The notes below the pieces were generated by a model. That model was not told the origin of the DNA. It worked only from the letters and a program-made list of their open reading frames with translations, and did no database searches. From positions 1 to 6,570 of the forward strand of contig JAEWSS010000009.1 of the NCBI GenBank assembly GCA_023459755.1: DNA of 6,570 bases. Reading direction: 5' to 3'. Both the position numbers and the translations under genes were made by a program. Shown piece by piece: positions 5,870 to 6,570 of the stretch. Source of the stretch: Verrucomicrobiota bacterium. Lineage in GTDB: Bacteria; Verrucomicrobiota; Lentisphaeria; Victivallales; Victivallaceae. Each line of letters opens with the position of its first letter. The first letter of the stretch is position 1.

Positions 5870-6570
5870 CTATTTTCTGGTGATGCGGTAGACCATGAAC
5901 GCACCTACCGCCTGATAGCCGAAATTCGGGAGCCACAGCAGATACTGCGGATAAATATTCGGGAACTTGGTCAGCGATTCGCAGAGAATGATCGCCAGAA
6001 AGAAGAATCCGCCGGCCAGCGCGCCGATGAACAACCCCACACTGGTCTCGCGCCGCGACGTGTGCAGCGCCAGCGGAACCCCCAGCAGCAGAAACGCAAT
6101 CGGCGCCAATGCGAACGCAATGCGCTGGTTAAGCTCGACCTCAATCTCACACACCTCCTCGGAGTAGCGGTTGCCGCTGTTGAGCCGGGCGATCCGGATG
6201 GCGGCCATTACGTCCTTAAGCGTCATGAACTTCGGCCGCTGGGCGATGCGGCGGCTGTTGCGTTCTTTGCCATAGTTGTAAGTGAACACGAAGTTGCTTT
6301 CGGCGGCGTTTTCGTCCGGAATGGCGCGAATATCGTCCACATTGCCGTTGATATAGGCGCGGGGATTGATCAAGGTGATGATGAACTCCTCGGTGTCGGG
6401 GTTGACGTCGATATAACCGGAGTCGGCGGAGAAGTCGGTCAGCTCGTCGCCGTCGGCGCGCCAGACCTGGATGCCGGTCATTTTCATCCGACCGCCGGGA
6501 ACCTCGGCGATATCGTCGATCATAATCGAATTGCCGCCGAACTGGGTGGAGGTGCCGGGCTGGAAAAAAC
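5870..6570 (-). CDS. LptF/LptG-family LPS export permease, N-terminus cut by the right window edge
   Basis: About 232 C-terminal residues of a YjgP/YjgQ-family permease are present, and the frame is open to the right edge. LptF and LptG form the membrane part of the LptB2FG transporter, which extracts LPS from the inner membrane and passes it to LptC/LptA. The fragment starts in the periplasmic beta-jellyroll region: GGNSIMID, then GGRMKMTGIQVWRADG, then ITLINPRAYING. It continues with the conserved ELNQRIAFALAPIAFLLLGVPLALH helix region and two more membrane helices (SVGLFIGALAGGFFFLAIIL; YLLWLPNFGYQAVGAFMVY), matching the last three of six expected spans. I cannot tell LptF from LptG on this fragment. 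It ends with TAG, 29 bases before the solute-binding protein start. An ATG at 6523 is internal, not the start, because homologous sequence continues upstream of it. Confidence 0.9.
   Translation of the reverse strand, partial: FFQPGTSTQFGGNSIMIDDIAEVPGGRMKMTGIQVWRADGDELTDFSADSGYIDVNPDTEEFIITLINPRAYINGNVDDIRAIPDENAAESNFVFTYNYGKERNSRRIAQRPKFMTLKDVMAAIRIARLNSGNRYSEEVCEIEVELNQRIAFALAPIAFLLLGVPLALHTSRRETSVGLFIGALAGGFFFLAIILCESLTKFPNIYPQYLLWLPNFGYQAVGAFMVYRITRK

Noticed and set aside
1..6570. CRISPR array, tRNA, insertion sequence, or rho-independent terminator
   Set aside because: Nearly every base is inside a minus-strand gene. I saw no regularly spaced repeats, cloverleaf, transposase motifs or hairpin followed by a T-run.

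Overview
The window is a GC-rich stretch from a Gram-negative bacterium. All seven genes I can support lie on the minus strand, so they read from the right edge towards the left. A lipid A disaccharide synthase and an LPS-export permease show that the organism has an LPS-type outer membrane. DapB fits a lysine/diaminopimelate-type cell wall. The protein style and the unusual gene grouping (LptF/G-type permease, orphan solute-binding protein, DUF4230-like protein, dapB, lpxB) suggest to me a lineage away from the well-studied Proteobacteria, perhaps PVC (Lentisphaerota/Verrucomicrobiota-like). That placement is a low-confidence inference with no marker gene behind it.

Layout in transcription order, from the right edge: (1) the C-terminal part of an LptF/LptG-family permease, 6570-5870, open at the right edge; (2) a membrane-anchored family 5 ABC-type solute-binding protein, 5840-3963, starting with GTG; (3) a 28-residue single-span peptide, 3966-3880; (4) a DUF4230-like single-span protein, 3878-3216; (5) dapB, 3197-2394; (6) lpxB, 2397-1216; (7) an AGE-family sugar epimerase/isomerase, from 1214 and open at the left edge. 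No space between genes exceeds 29 bases. Two junctions are ATGA overlaps and two others have a single base between stop and start. I see no terminator or internal promoter, so this is most simply one operon, with its promoter beyond the right edge and its end beyond the left edge.

Functionally, the set centres on the cell envelope: LPS transport (LptF/G), lipid A backbone assembly (LpxB) and the diaminopimelate/lysine pathway (DapB). These come with a periplasm-facing binding protein and two small inner-membrane proteins of unknown role. The AGE-family enzyme could supply or recycle a sugar, but its substrate cannot be read from the sequence. No mobile element, CRISPR array, tRNA, rRNA or long repeat was seen. 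The long plus-strand open frames are antisense shadows of these genes. I found no clearly new system. The most interesting items are the coupled 28-residue ORF and the unusual company of the solute-binding and DUF4230-like proteins.
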